Shown: positions 33,912 to 43,309 of the stretch, piece after piece
How the letters are laid out: the number at the start of each line of letters is the position of its first letter
Position numbering within the stretch: the first letter of the stretch is position 1
Assembly (NCBI GenBank): GCA_964449565.1
Contig: CAYUZB010000004.1
Coordinates: 1-64,000 of the forward strand
DNA length: 64,000 nt
Reading direction: 5' to 3'
Origin: Granulosicoccus sp964449565
GTDB taxonomy: Bacteria > Pseudomonadota > Gammaproteobacteria > Granulosicoccales > Granulosicoccaceae
The notes under the pieces: generated by a model
What the model saw: only the letters and a program-made list of their open reading frames with translations
The model's database searches: none
What the model was told of the DNA's origin: nothing
Program-made: the position numbers and the translations under genes

Positions 33912-34255
33912 CAATTCCTGTCGGTGTCCTCATCTTGCTCGAAATGAGATTGTCTGTATAAATATCAGTCACTTGCTGCATAAAGCTCTGATTTTTGGAG
34001 AGTTTTAGCGCCAACAACCCGTCTCGTATAGCCCTGTTTCCGTGTAGTTGCTTGCGCTAGACTGAGCCTCGCTTCAGTCAATCCCGCCACAGAGCAGGCC
34101 ACACTGGAGTGACCAGGGGTGGGAGCAATCCCGCAAAACGTGAACCGGCAGAGATGCCAAGACCAGATTACGTCACCAATCCATGGTTACGTCGTCAATG
34201 GTCTTGGGTAAACGTCGCTATCACGATCTGAACACAGCGAACACAGCTGTGGGGG
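33912..34255 (+). other. 344-base leader between slp and the serine protease, hairpin-rich
   Basis: No ORF. The stretch contains three compact stem-loops in a row: CTGG-AGTGA-CCAG (34104-34116), GGGA-GCAA-TCCC (34121-34132) and GGCA-GAGA-TGCC (34147-34158), the latter two closed by GNRA-type loops (GCAA, GAGA). Further on TTACGTC is repeated at about 34168 and 34187. Together they suggest a structured 5' leader of the protease mRNA, of no riboswitch class that I recognise. Confidence 0.4.
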
Positions 34256-34996
34256 ATGATGATGCCAAGCGCTATAACAAGAATTCGCGCGCTAGTCTGG
34301 CTGTCGGCAGTTGCTGTCGTCGCAAGCCCGGTTGTGCACGCTGATATAAATGCGGAGACGTCGCAGAAGAAGATCCTTGTCGCGAAAGCGGATGTCGGAG
34401 CTTCTTCTTTCATCGCTGAACAACATTATGTACCTCACAGTTGTCAGCAACCGGATGCAACAACACTGCGCGCTATTGTGCCGGTCGCTACCGATCACGG
34501 TAGTCACGCCAGCGGCGTTGTTTTTGCCGAGGGTCTGGTATTGACAGCGGCTCATGCGGTCAAGGGTGCGAATAATTTTTTCGTCCGGGTTGAAGAGGCC
34601 TACCGCCGTGCGTCCTTGATTCTGGTTGACCATAACAATGATCTTGCTGTTTTGTCGGTCAAGACCGATGCGATTCAGCCCATCACGCTCGCGCCCAGTG
34701 AACCTCTTGATTCTCAACCGGTATGGGCGGTTGGCTATCCACGTGCGCAGGAGATGATGACATCGACCGGGGTGTTCCAACGCAATCGTGAAGGCGATCT
34801 GCACACGAGTGCATCTATCGACTCCGGACAATCAGGTGGTGGCCTGTTGAGTTGCCAGCACGGCCGTTGGCAGTTAATGGGCATGTTGCGAGGCTATGGC
34901 GCTTACCTCAGTGGCGACCGCTATGTGAAACTTGAGAACCATTCTGTGTCTGTCGGTGCTACGACCATTCATCGATTTCTCAATTCCAGCCTATAA
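34256..34996 (+). CDS. Periplasmic trypsin-like serine protease
   Basis: 246 residues. Signal peptide of about 29 residues ending VVHA. The catalytic triad is visible: His100 in VLTAAHAV, Asp129 in HNNDLAVL and Ser193 in SIDSGQSGGGLL. Two cysteines (one early, one just after the catalytic Ser) could pair. No PDZ domain follows, so it differs from DegP/HtrA and resembles single-domain trypsin-like proteins of bacteria. The long leader in front of it carries the hairpins described separately. Confidence 0.87.
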   Translation: MMMPSAITRIRALVWLSAVAVVASPVVHADINAETSQKKILVAKADVGASSFIAEQHYVPHSCQQPDATTLRAIVPVATDHGSHASGVVFAEGLVLTAAHAVKGANNFFVRVEEAYRRASLILVDHNNDLAVLSVKTDAIQPITLAPSEPLDSQPVWAVGYPRAQEMMTSTGVFQRNREGDLHTSASIDSGQSGGGLLSCQHGRWQLMGMLRGYGAYLSGDRYVKLENHSVSVGATTIHRFLNSSL

Positions 34997-35113
34997 GCGT
35001 TCGAATGTCGTGATTGGCTTTAATGCAAGCCGTTTCTGATGTACCCATGCGGTACCGAGAACGTTAGAGTGGCGGTATCAGGCTCAAGCTGAGCTTCTAT
35101 TCGAGGTGATGCC

Positions 35114-36508
35114 TTGGCCATCAGTGTCTTTGATCTTTTCAAGAGCGGTATCGGTCCTTCAAGCTCGCATACCGTTGGCCCCATGATCGCCGCTGGCAGC
35201 TTTGCCGAGAGCGTGAGTGCGCGTTCGGCTGTCCATCGCATAAAAGCTGAACTCTTCGGTTCATTGGGTGCAACCGGCAAGGGGCATGGCAGCGACACTG
35301 CCATCTTGTTGGGACTCGAGGGTGAACACCCGAAACACGTTGATGTTGACAATATACCGAGTCGGCTAAGTCACATCAGGTCCAGTAACACTCTGACACT
35401 TCCTGGTGGTCAGGCTATCCCATTCGACGAGTCTACGGATCTTGTCATGCACAAGCGGAAATCATTGCCTTTTCATCCCAATGCGATGACCTTTAGCGCA
35501 TACAACGCAGCAAACGAGCTTATCGAACAACGAACCTATTATTCAGTGGGTGGCGGTTTTGTTATTGATGAAGATGCATCATCGGATGACGCGCCTATCA
35601 AGGAGGACTCGACTGAACTGCCGTACGCCTTCACGACTGGCGATAGACTGCTCGAGTTATGCAAGGCACACAATATGAGTTTCTGCGACATCATGATGGC
35701 CAATGAAAGCGTCTGGCGTTCCAAAGAGGCTATACATAAAGAACTACTCGAATTATGGGACGTCATGCAAGCTTGCGTAAAACGTGGCTGCGAAGAGACG
35801 GGTATTTTGCCAGGGGGTATGAAAGTCAAACGCCGGGCAAGTGATCTGTTTCAGAAGCTTGGCGCTAATCCGGAAGCCGCATTAACTGATCCACTGACCG
35901 TCATGGATTGGGTAAATCTCTATGCGCTTGCAGTCAACGAGGAAAATGCAGCCGGCGGCAGGGTCGTTACCGCGCCGACAAATGGGGCGGCTGGCATCAT
36001 CCCGGCAGTGCTTCATTACTATGTCCGTTTCGTGCCTGGTAGCTCAGAGCAGGGCGTCGTTGATTTTCTGCTCACTGCAGGCGCTATCGGTATTCTTTAC
36101 AAGGAAAACGCTTCGATATCGGGTGCTGAGGTCGGTTGCCAGGGGGAAGTTGGTTCTGCCTGCTCAATGGCCGCAGGTGCCTTGGCAGCTGTTATGGGTG
36201 GCACGCCCGAGCAAGTGGAGAACGCCGCGGAAATCGGTATGGAGCATAATCTTGGTCTGACTTGCGATCCGGTTGGCGGCCTTGTGCAGGTACCGTGTAT
36301 CGAACGTAATGCCATGGCCTCTGTCAAGGCCATCAACGCCGCCAGAATAGCGCTACGTGGCGACGGCACGCACTATGTATCGCTCGATAAGGTCATCAAG
36401 ACCATGCGCGATACCGGCGCTGACATGAAAACAAAATACAAGGAAACTGCCCGCGGTGGCCTTGCGATTAACGTCATTGAAGTCCCGGTCAGCTTTCCCG
36501 ACTGCTGA
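35114..36508 (+). CDS. sdaA: L-serine ammonia-lyase (single-chain, Fe-S type)
   Basis: 464 residues, TTG start preceded by GAGGTGAT. SVFDLFKSGIGPSSSHTVGPM opens the beta domain; the alpha domain has GAEVGCQGEVGSACSMAAGA and LTCDPVGGLVQVPCIERNAM with the cysteines that hold the [4Fe-4S] cluster. The enzyme turns L-serine into pyruvate and ammonia in the cytoplasm. Length and motif order match E. coli SdaA/SdaB. The scaffold gap begins about 110 bases after its stop and does not affect it. Confidence 0.95.
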   Translation: MAISVFDLFKSGIGPSSSHTVGPMIAAGSFAESVSARSAVHRIKAELFGSLGATGKGHGSDTAILLGLEGEHPKHVDVDNIPSRLSHIRSSNTLTLPGGQAIPFDESTDLVMHKRKSLPFHPNAMTFSAYNAANELIEQRTYYSVGGGFVIDEDASSDDAPIKEDSTELPYAFTTGDRLLELCKAHNMSFCDIMMANESVWRSKEAIHKELLELWDVMQACVKRGCEETGILPGGMKVKRRASDLFQKLGANPEAALTDPLTVMDWVNLYALAVNEENAAGGRVVTAPTNGAAGIIPAVLHYYVRFVPGSSEQGVVDFLLTAGAIGILYKENASISGAEVGCQGEVGSACSMAAGALAAVMGGTPEQVENAAEIGMEHNLGLTCDPVGGLVQVPCIERNAMASVKAINAARIALRGDGTHYVSLDKVIKTMRDTGADMKTKYKETARGGLAINVIEVPVSFPDC

Positions 36509-36563
36509 CAAGCAACGTGATGTGTTCAAACGTGATGGGCTCAAGTACTGTACTATTTTGAGC

Positions 36564-37174
36564 ATGAATGCTTTAGCTATTGCACTACACGCCATTGCCG
36601 CCACCGTCTGGATTGGTGGNNNNNNNNNNNNNNNNNNNNNNNNNNNNNNNNNNNNNNNNNNNNNNNNNNNNNNNNNNNNNNNNNNNNNNNNNNNNNNNNN
36701 NNNNNNNNNNNNNNNNNNNTGAATGCTTTAGCTATTGCACTACACGCCATTGCCGCCACCGTCTGGATTGGTGGTATGTTCTTCGCCTATGTCGTACTGC
36801 GCCCTACCGCCGCGACGCTCGAACCGCCCGAACGTTTGCAATTATGGGCAGGCGCTTTCAAGCGTTTCTTTCCCTGGGTGTGGATGACAATCGTCATTCT
36901 TTTGGTCACCGGTTTTTATCTAGTACTTGCGGCCTTTGGTGGCTTTGGCTCCGTGCCCGGCTATGTGCATACGATGTTGTTGATGGGCCTGATCATGATT
37001 GGCTTGTTCATCTACCTCTATTACGTTCCATATCGTGCTTTCAAAACGGCGGTAGCAGCGGCTGACTGGCCTGCTGGCGGCGTTGCAATGAACCGCATTC
37101 GACTGCTTGTGCTCATCAACTTGTGTATAGGTCTTGCGTTGACGGCCATCGTGACGAGCGGGCGATATTCTTAA
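36564..37174 (+). CDS. CopD-like membrane protein, split by an assembly gap
   Basis: The start ATG 36564 and 55 bases lie left of the N-run, and the same 55 bases reappear right of it, after which the frame runs on to 37174. Joining the copies gives about 151 residues: MNALAIALHAIAATVWIGG then MFFAYVVLRPTAATLEPPER and further membrane segments, four in all, as in CopD-domain/copper-export-like membrane proteins. As written the gene appears broken; the true gene is almost certainly intact. Convergent to the lyxose isomerase gene with only 9 bases between. Confidence 0.8.
36565..36619 (+). repeat. 55-bp direct copy left of the N gap
   Basis: These 55 bases are identical to 36720-36774. An exact 55-base overlap at contig ends is a common k-mer length in short-read assembly, so the two copies are the same genomic stretch and the Ns were placed by scaffolding. 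Confidence 0.95.
36620..36719. other. Scaffold gap, 100 N (probably a false gap)
   Basis: Exactly 100 N between two identical 55-bp stretches. The real distance is probably minus 55 bases, meaning nothing is missing. Confidence 0.95.
36720..36774 (+). repeat. 55-bp direct copy right of the N gap
   Basis: Identical to 36565-36619; see the entry for the left copy. The CopD-like reading frame continues from here in phase with the left copy. Confidence 0.95.
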
Positions 37175-37183
37175 ATTTTTCTT

Positions 37184-37882
37184 TCAGTTGCCGTCAAGCC
37201 AGTTATCGTAATCAGACACCAGAAGATGGCTAGGCTCTACGTCTTCCTCTATCGTTGAGAATCGGCCGATCGGTTCACGAAAAACGTTGTCGGTAAGGTC
37301 ATCATTGACGGTGGACACTTCACCGATCAGTACATCTCCTCCTTCACCCCAGAAGGCATGCCAGTTACCCGGCATCAGGGTCACGCTCTCACCGGGCTGT
37401 AACTTGAGGACATCACCTGCTGCCTGCGTGCGCGCAACGCCGTCTGTATAAATAGTCACATCGCTTGTCTCGTCGACATTGCCTTCATCGTCCGAGTTGA
37501 ATAGCTCAAGCGCCAGTGTTGCCCCGCCTCGATTGATTATGTCCTCTGCCTTGACGATGTGACGGTGCATGGGTGAGACCTGATTTTGTCGCGAGATCAT
37601 TATTTTTTCGGCGTAGCACATGCCACCGCCTGCGGCGAGATCTGCCTGCGAACCATTCCTGACAGTAAATAGAAACAAACCCATTTCATCAAAACGAGCT
37701 TCACCGTAGTCGGTTATGTCCCATCCAAGTCGTGCATCAATAATATTGTCAATGTCTGAACGTCTGGCTTTCATTTCCTCGGGCGACCAATAAGCAAAAG
37801 GTGGCAACAGAAAACCAAACGAACGAATATATTCATCCGCACTCGCCATGATCGAATTGATTTCAGAACGTTTCATCGGCAC
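37184..37882 (-). CDS. D-lyxose/D-mannose ketol-isomerase (cupin type)
   Basis: 232 residues. The cupin metal site is given by PMHRHIVKAEDIINRGG (two His and Glu) and later GNWHAFWGEGGDVLIGEVSTVNDDLTDNVF, the same pattern as in E. coli O157 D-lyxose isomerase. Family enzymes interconvert D-lyxose/D-xylulose and D-mannose/D-fructose using Mn2+. The start follows the GH63 stop directly. In this operon the sensible substrate is mannose released by the glycosidase, giving fructose for central metabolism; that is inference. Confidence 0.9.
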   Translation of the reverse strand: MPMKRSEINSIMASADEYIRSFGFLLPPFAYWSPEEMKARRSDIDNIIDARLGWDITDYGEARFDEMGLFLFTVRNGSQADLAAGGGMCYAEKIMISRQNQVSPMHRHIVKAEDIINRGGATLALELFNSDDEGNVDETSDVTIYTDGVARTQAAGDVLKLQPGESVTLMPGNWHAFWGEGGDVLIGEVSTVNDDLTDNVFREPIGRFSTIEEDVEPSHLLVSDYDNWLDGN

Positions 37883-39163
37883 TCAAGCTACCCTTTGTAA
37901 AAATTCCATGACCATCGCGGCCGTCCAGGAGAACGTCTTGCCACCGCAAGGCTCTCCGGTAATCGGATCGTAGTATTCGGCGAAGCCCGACTGATTAATT
38001 AGTTGCAGGCTTTGCTTTTCAATTTTGCTGGCGATTTCATCAAGTCCAGCCTGATGTAAACCATCGGCGATCAAATAATTCACAATCAGCCAACTCGGCC
38101 CTCGCCAATAACGCTTTGCATCAAATCGTGTATCTGCGGGATCGTGACTGGGGACCAGATACTGACAACGCTTTCCTAAGTCCTCGATGCGCTCCGCTAT
38201 CGCCTTTGCGCGCTTGGCGGGAATCGCAGCGACCACCGGAATTAAACCCCCAACGGATGGGCTGTCAATCAATTTATCACCCACGCGATCAAAACAAACG
38301 TACTGCCCGAGCGTGTCGCTCCATAATGCGTCAAGCGCTGTAAGTGCATGTTTTGCGAAAGCTCGATTGCGTTGCGCTATGCTGGGTTCGCCGAGAGCTT
38401 CAGCCAAGGTGGCTGTTTCCATACACGAGCGAATAAGTATGGCGTTGAACCCCGGATCCACTACTTGAAACGGTGAGGCGTCATGTAGTTTATTGTTATC
38501 CCACTGAAGATCGCGAAAGCAATGCACCAACCAGATATACCGATCGTACTGCGCCATAGTGGGCCGATGATCAGCTGAGGCATGCTGCAAGTCGCAGCGT
38601 TGGTAGGGTTCAACGCCGTCTGTAGGTACTCGATTAAATGGCTCATCCCAGTCAACTGAATTATCACGCCCAGCTTCCCAGGGATGAATCAGTGCTACCA
38701 AGCCTGAGCCGTGCGGATCGCGGCTGCGATAAAACCATTCGTGCCAACGATCGATTTGTTTGACAAGTCCCAGTGCCTTGTCTTGTGCCAGAGATTTATC
38801 GGTAGCCAGATCATACAAACGCTTGACCGCAAACCCCGCCACCGGTGGTTGGGTAATGCCAGTCGTGGGTGTTTCTCGCTGGGTATTCCACACGTCAGGT
38901 CCCGGAAAGTATCCATCATCTCGTTGATGAAAAACAATATGTGGCACCATGCCGTCATCCCACTGGTGTCTGAACAAGGTCTCAAGTTCGGTCCAGGCCC
39001 GCTTCTCGTCGACATGGCGTTGTCCGAGCGCAACCAGACAGGAGTCCCAGTTCCATTGGAACGGGTACAGTCCACTGGTTGGTACCGTGTAGTCACCGCG
39101 GTCGTTGAGCCGCATAATTTCAGCGGCCTGTTGAAACATGCCCTGTTTGTCAGTTGTATTCAT
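37883..39163 (-). CDS. GH63-type glycosidase (mannosyl/glucosylglycerate hydrolase-like)
   Basis: 426 residues from ATG 39163; the frame open to 39298 is unlike the family. (alpha/alpha)6-barrel marks: GLYPFQWNWDSCLVALG, HQWDDGMVPHIVF, LIHPWEAGRDNSVDW, RGPSWLIVNYLI and the C-terminal FAEYYDPITGEPCGGKTFSWTAA with candidate acid/base Glu. Enzymes of this group in Thermus, Selaginella and mycobacteria cleave mannosyl- or glucosylglycerate. No signal peptide, so it works on imported substrate. It sits between the ABC ATPase and the lyxose/mannose isomerase, which favours mannosylglycerate. Confidence 0.8.
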   Translation of the reverse strand: MNTTDKQGMFQQAAEIMRLNDRGDYTVPTSGLYPFQWNWDSCLVALGQRHVDEKRAWTELETLFRHQWDDGMVPHIVFHQRDDGYFPGPDVWNTQRETPTTGITQPPVAGFAVKRLYDLATDKSLAQDKALGLVKQIDRWHEWFYRSRDPHGSGLVALIHPWEAGRDNSVDWDEPFNRVPTDGVEPYQRCDLQHASADHRPTMAQYDRYIWLVHCFRDLQWDNNKLHDASPFQVVDPGFNAILIRSCMETATLAEALGEPSIAQRNRAFAKHALTALDALWSDTLGQYVCFDRVGDKLIDSPSVGGLIPVVAAIPAKRAKAIAERIEDLGKRCQYLVPSHDPADTRFDAKRYWRGPSWLIVNYLIADGLHQAGLDEIASKIEKQSLQLINQSGFAEYYDPITGEPCGGKTFSWTAAMVMEFLQRVA

Positions 39164-39167
39164 AGTG

Positions 39168-40235
39168 TTATGCCACTGCACATGTCGTTTCAGGGTCAAA
39201 CCAGCGAATACGCTCAGTAATTGGTTTGATATGTAAAACATCCCCCGTCTGTATTGTCGCATCATTGTCCAAGACAACCCGAAACAAGGAATCATCAACC
39301 TTGCAACTCGCCAGAAGATGCGATCCCAACGGTTCGATCACTCGAACCTTGGCTGCAAACGTATTACGTCCTTCGACTACCTCGTCGTTGATACCACAAA
39401 CTTCAAGATCCTCAGGGCGTATTGCAAATTGTATTTTCTGCAAGGATGTGGGGCCCTGATAACTGCCCCCCGCGACTGACCACTGACCATCGCCTGATGA
39501 GCTGCCGTCGAGAAAGTTCATCGGCGGATTGCCAATAAATGAACCAACAAATTGAGTCTCGGGATTGCGATAGACATCCACTGCCGATGCTGCTTGAACA
39601 ATATGCCCGTTATGCATAACGGCGATACGATCCGCCATGCTCATCGCTTCAACCTGATCATGGGTGACATAAACGGTGGTCGTCTTGCTTTCGGCCAGGA
39701 CGGTTTTAAGCTCCGCCCGCATTTCCATTCTCAAGAGTGCGTCAAGGTTAGACAAGGGTTCATCCATCAGTAGAACCGCAGGCTCGGTGGCCAAAGCTCT
39801 GGCTACCGCGACACGTTGACGTTGCCCGCCGCTCAATTGACCTGAATAACGTTCAAGCAACTGTTCGATGTGCATGAGTTCAGCGGTTCGTTTGACACGC
39901 TTGTCCACCGTGGTCTGATCCAATTTCGCCATGCGCAGTCCAAAAGCGATATTTTCGAATACTGTCAAATGAGGAAACACCGCGTAGTTCTGGAATACCA
40001 TAGCGATTCCGCGGTGACGAGGCGGTAACTGATCGATGCGGTTCCCGCCTATCCAAACTTCACCGCCTGTTGCTGTCTCGAGGCCCGCGATAATGCGCAG
40101 CAAGGTTGTCTTGCCACAACCGGAGGCACCGAGCAATACCAGAAATTCCTGATCACTTATAGTCAGATCAATCGAGTGAAGCGCGTGTGTTTTGCCGAAT
40201 TGTTTGGCAATCTGCTTGATATTGATTTCAGCCAT
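39168..40235 (-). CDS. Sugar ABC transporter ATP-binding protein (MalK/UgpC type)
   Basis: 355 residues from ATG 40235. Walker A GASGCGKTTL, Q-loop FQNYAVFPHLTV, signature LSGGQRQRVA, Walker B VLLMDEPLSNLDA and the H-loop VYVTHDQVEAM, followed by a C-terminal beta-rich TOBE domain (QFAIRPEDLEV) of the CUT1/MalK class. The energy subunit of the importer formed with the two permeases and binding protein. It starts 13 bases after the upstream permease gene and ends 5 before the GH63 gene start. Confidence 0.94.
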   Translation of the reverse strand: MAEINIKQIAKQFGKTHALHSIDLTISDQEFLVLLGASGCGKTTLLRIIAGLETATGGEVWIGGNRIDQLPPRHRGIAMVFQNYAVFPHLTVFENIAFGLRMAKLDQTTVDKRVKRTAELMHIEQLLERYSGQLSGGQRQRVAVARALATEPAVLLMDEPLSNLDALLRMEMRAELKTVLAESKTTTVYVTHDQVEAMSMADRIAVMHNGHIVQAASAVDVYRNPETQFVGSFIGNPPMNFLDGSSSGDGQWSVAGGSYQGPTSLQKIQFAIRPEDLEVCGINDEVVEGRNTFAAKVRVIEPLGSHLLASCKVDDSLFRVVLDNDATIQTGDVLHIKPITERIRWFDPETTCAVA

Positions 40236-40248
40236 GGATAAATCCCCG

Positions 40249-41049
40249 CTAGCGGTTGGCGATGCCCCACATTGAAAAGAGGTATTTACGTACAAGAAAA
40301 ATGAATACAAGCGCAGGCACTACCATCACGGCGCCACCAGCGAACTTCAGATGCAAAGGTGAGGTGCCCAAACTTTGCATCAGAAACGCAGGCAGAGTCC
40401 GATTTTCGATCGTTAGCACTGAAGCGGCGAACACCTCGTTCCATGAAATAACAAATGCAAATACCGCAGAGGCTGCAATCCCCGGCAAGACCAGTGGAAA
40501 AATGACCTTTGCAAAAGCTTGTAGGCGGTTGCAACCCAAGGTCCATGCAGCCTCTTCAAGTTCAATGGGTATTCCTGAAAACAAGGAGTAGGTAATCAAT
40601 ACTGAAAAGGGCAAAGCTAGGACAGTATGAATGATTGCCAGGCCTAAGACGGAGTCGTCAAGCCCGATTCGGATGTACATGACGGCCAGTGGCAGCGCTA
40701 ACAATGGCAAGGGGAATGCGCGTGTCATCATGACAAGTACGCGAAATGTGCTTTTACCGCGAAAATCAAATCTCGACAAGGCATAGCCAGCTGGCGCACC
40801 TGCACCGATGGAGAGAATCATCGTGATGAAGGCTACTTTCAGGGAACTCCACAACGCCATACCGACTCCGTGATAGTTCATGAAGAAGTTGACGCTTTCG
40901 GTATCCATCGGTGGTATCAGTTTCTTTGGAAAAGCTGACACATCGGCAGGCGATGAAAACGTGTTGACTAATAAAAGGTAGATGGGCACCAATACCCAGA
41001 GGCACAGCACAATGATTGCGCCGAACGATACGATTTTCGACAGCCTCAT
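40249..41049 (-). CDS. Sugar ABC transporter permease (MalG type)
   Basis: 266 residues from ATG 41049, six membrane segments, with the cytoplasmic EAA loop EEAAWTLGCNRLQAFAKVIFPLVLPGI that docks on the ATPase. CUT1-family inner-membrane permease. The ATG overlaps the previous permease gene's stop by 4 bases (ATGA), typical of coupled translation; the longer frame to 41100 is rejected for that reason. Confidence 0.93.
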   Translation of the reverse strand: MRLSKIVSFGAIIVLCLWVLVPIYLLLVNTFSSPADVSAFPKKLIPPMDTESVNFFMNYHGVGMALWSSLKVAFITMILSIGAGAPAGYALSRFDFRGKSTFRVLVMMTRAFPLPLLALPLAVMYIRIGLDDSVLGLAIIHTVLALPFSVLITYSLFSGIPIELEEAAWTLGCNRLQAFAKVIFPLVLPGIAASAVFAFVISWNEVFAASVLTIENRTLPAFLMQSLGTSPLHLKFAGGAVMVVPALVFIFLVRKYLFSMWGIANR

Positions 41050-41894
41050 ACCCGAGCCTCTTTCGGAGTGCGCAAGGTCCACATGATGATCAAGGTGCAC
41101 AAGATAGAAATGCCAAGAACTACCAAGGCATAAGCCGCTGCTACGTGTCCGTCTCGTAAATCGAATTGCCAGGTATAAATTTCGCCCATTAACACCGGCA
41201 GGTTGGTACCACCAAGTGTGGCGACAACAGCAAAGACTTCAAACGCGAGGATGACGCGTAAAATAAGCGCAGTCTGTAAGCTCGGCTTAAGTAATGGTAA
41301 GGTGATACGCGTGAATTGTTTCCAACGTGTTGCGCCGAAGACTTCCGCGCACTCGTAATATTCTTTGGGGATCAACCCCATGCCGGCAACCAGTATAACC
41401 AGCATAATCGCTGTTGCCCGCCACACTTCCGCCAACATGATTGCCACGAAAATGGTGGTCTTCGATTGATAGCCGAGGAATGTTGTCGGTTGGTCAATAA
41501 ACCCGAGGGTGTGCATCAAGCTGTTCAAGAACCCCGTCTGGTCAAAAATGGCCAGCCAGATAATACCTGCGGCCAGATCTGAAATGCCAAGTGGAATTGT
41601 CCAGATATAAAGAAAGATATCGCGTCCTTTCTTCATGCCGGTAACCAGCGTTGCCATATACAAGGCGAGCGCCGTTTGAATTGGTACAACAAACAAGGCG
41701 AGCAACAAGGTATTTGTCAGAGCGCTTTTGAACTTCCAATGCCCTACCATTTCCGCAAAGTACTTACTGGTGAATTCTCCGTTATCTGTAAACATGGCCT
41801 GCCAGGCAACCAGCAGGAAGGGGTATAGAAAAAACACACACAAAATAATTGCCGCAGGCAGCAGTAGTAAATAGGGCAGTGTGCGTGGATACAT
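41046..41894 (-). CDS. Sugar ABC transporter permease (MalF type)
   Basis: 282 residues, six membrane segments; the EAA loop reads YECAEVFGATRWKQFTRITLPLLKPS. N-terminal TLPYLLLLPAAIILCVFFLYPFLL is the usual first helix of CUT1 permeases. Pairs with the next permease (4-base overlap). Lies 95 bases downstream of the binding-protein gene. Confidence 0.93.
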   Translation of the reverse strand: MYPRTLPYLLLLPAAIILCVFFLYPFLLVAWQAMFTDNGEFTSKYFAEMVGHWKFKSALTNTLLLALFVVPIQTALALYMATLVTGMKKGRDIFLYIWTIPLGISDLAAGIIWLAIFDQTGFLNSLMHTLGFIDQPTTFLGYQSKTTIFVAIMLAEVWRATAIMLVILVAGMGLIPKEYYECAEVFGATRWKQFTRITLPLLKPSLQTALILRVILAFEVFAVVATLGGTNLPVLMGEIYTWQFDLRDGHVAAAYALVVLGISILCTLIIMWTLRTPKEARV

Positions 41895-41989
41895 TGAATC
41901 AGCTTGTTGCGACGCGCTTGGTCAGGGCCGGGCTACCGCCTGTGCAGTAACCCGGCTTTGTATAGCGTAAAAGTAATAGCTTAAAAAAT

Positions 41990-43261
41990 TTACTCGACGG
42001 GGCAAGGGCCGTCGGAGACTGGGTCAGGTGCCCAACAAGGTGCATCGGCTTCTTCCATGATCGAGCGTAGTGTATTGGCCTGATCATCAAGAACATCACG
42101 CACGTCCTGGCCTGCCAGAACGATACGCTCGAACGCATCGACGTATACCGCATTAAACTTGCCGCCGAGATCACCGAGGCCGACAGGCAATAAACCAGGA
42201 TTTGCATCAGCTGAGCCGCTCATTGCTGCGATAGCGGCGCCGTTGATGCGCACGGCTGCAGGCATATCATCGGGCAGGTTTACGTCAACCACTGGAAAGA
42301 AGTTGGTTGCTTTCAACGTTTCAATTTGCGTGGCAGGGTCGACTAGGAAAGAAACCAGACTCTTGGCTGCATCCATATCAGGTGCTGTTGAAGGCACAGC
42401 GATACCGACAACCACTGGCATGAATCCGCGTCCGGTGGGGCCTGCAGGCGCTGGAAAGGCGATGAAGTCGTCTGGACGTTGATTGAACGCATCAGCCAGA
42501 CGTGATGTGTGATCAAACGCGACCCAGACTTCCTCGGTCAGCAACTGCTCTTGCATGAATGAGTAGCCAGTCGAAGCCGGGTTGGTGTAGGACCATAATT
42601 CCTTGAATGCATTCCAAGCACCTTCAGCTTCAGCTGACCGAAATTTTGAAACCATGGAGTTGGTAAACGACGGATAGAGATAACCCTGAAAAAAGCGATG
42701 CTTTAGTCCCTTGGGGCCGGCTGGAAAACCGAATTTAGGTGATCCTGAAGCATCGGCCATGTTCTTGGCCCAGGCAATTAAGTGATCATACGTCAGTGCA
42801 TTGATGTCAGCGCCATCAGGCAAATGCTCAAGTGCTTTCTTGTTAGCTGCCATGACATACGTCGCTTGCATCCAGGGTATGTACTTCTGTTCGGATGTGC
42901 CTAATTTACCGAGCTCCAGAAACGTACTGTTAACCCCGTCAGTCGCGACATCGGACAAGTCAGCCATGCCGTCACCTAACGAAATCAGATTGCCGTGCAA
43001 TGATCCGATAACACCAATTTTCCCCGAGCCAGCTTGCAATTCAGCTTGAAGTCGCGTCAACCACGGCCCCGTTTCGCTTGGTTGAAAATCAACCTCACCC
43101 TCGAAGCCGGAGAGCACATTCTCACGCATCGCTTGCGCTTCTTCGACAGGATTTGCCTGAGTGGACCAGAACAATACATCCTCTGCAATTGCGGACTGAG
43201 TACCCACGGCGCTTACCCCCACTGTCAGGGCCACCGTCAAGGTCGCTTTTCTTAAGTTCAT
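41990..43261 (-). CDS. Sugar ABC transporter periplasmic binding protein
   Basis: 423 residues from ATG 43261, with a signal peptide of about 26 residues ending SAIA-ED. The mature protein has the type 1 fold of family 1 extracellular binding proteins (DVLFWSTQ..., LVSFLVDPATQIETL...). TTGGAGAGAG is a clear ribosome site, and an inverted repeat lies upstream at 43310-43327. The first structural gene after the regulator; it defines the specificity of the uptake system. Confidence 0.93.
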   Translation of the reverse strand: MNLRKATLTVALTVGVSAVGTQSAIAEDVLFWSTQANPVEEAQAMRENVLSGFEGEVDFQPSETGPWLTRLQAELQAGSGKIGVIGSLHGNLISLGDGMADLSDVATDGVNSTFLELGKLGTSEQKYIPWMQATYVMAANKKALEHLPDGADINALTYDHLIAWAKNMADASGSPKFGFPAGPKGLKHRFFQGYLYPSFTNSMVSKFRSAEAEGAWNAFKELWSYTNPASTGYSFMQEQLLTEEVWVAFDHTSRLADAFNQRPDDFIAFPAPAGPTGRGFMPVVVGIAVPSTAPDMDAAKSLVSFLVDPATQIETLKATNFFPVVDVNLPDDMPAAVRINGAAIAAMSGSADANPGLLPVGLGDLGGKFNAVYVDAFERIVLAGQDVRDVLDDQANTLRSIMEEADAPCWAPDPVSDGPCPVE

Positions 43262-43309
43262 AGCTCTCTCCAATAGTGTGCTGCCTCTGTGGCAACTTTT
43301 GCTTAATGT

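Noticed and set aside
36565..36774. True tandem duplication at the start of the CopD-like gene
   Set aside because: Exact 55-bp identity with a 100-N spacer is the mark of a scaffolding artefact.
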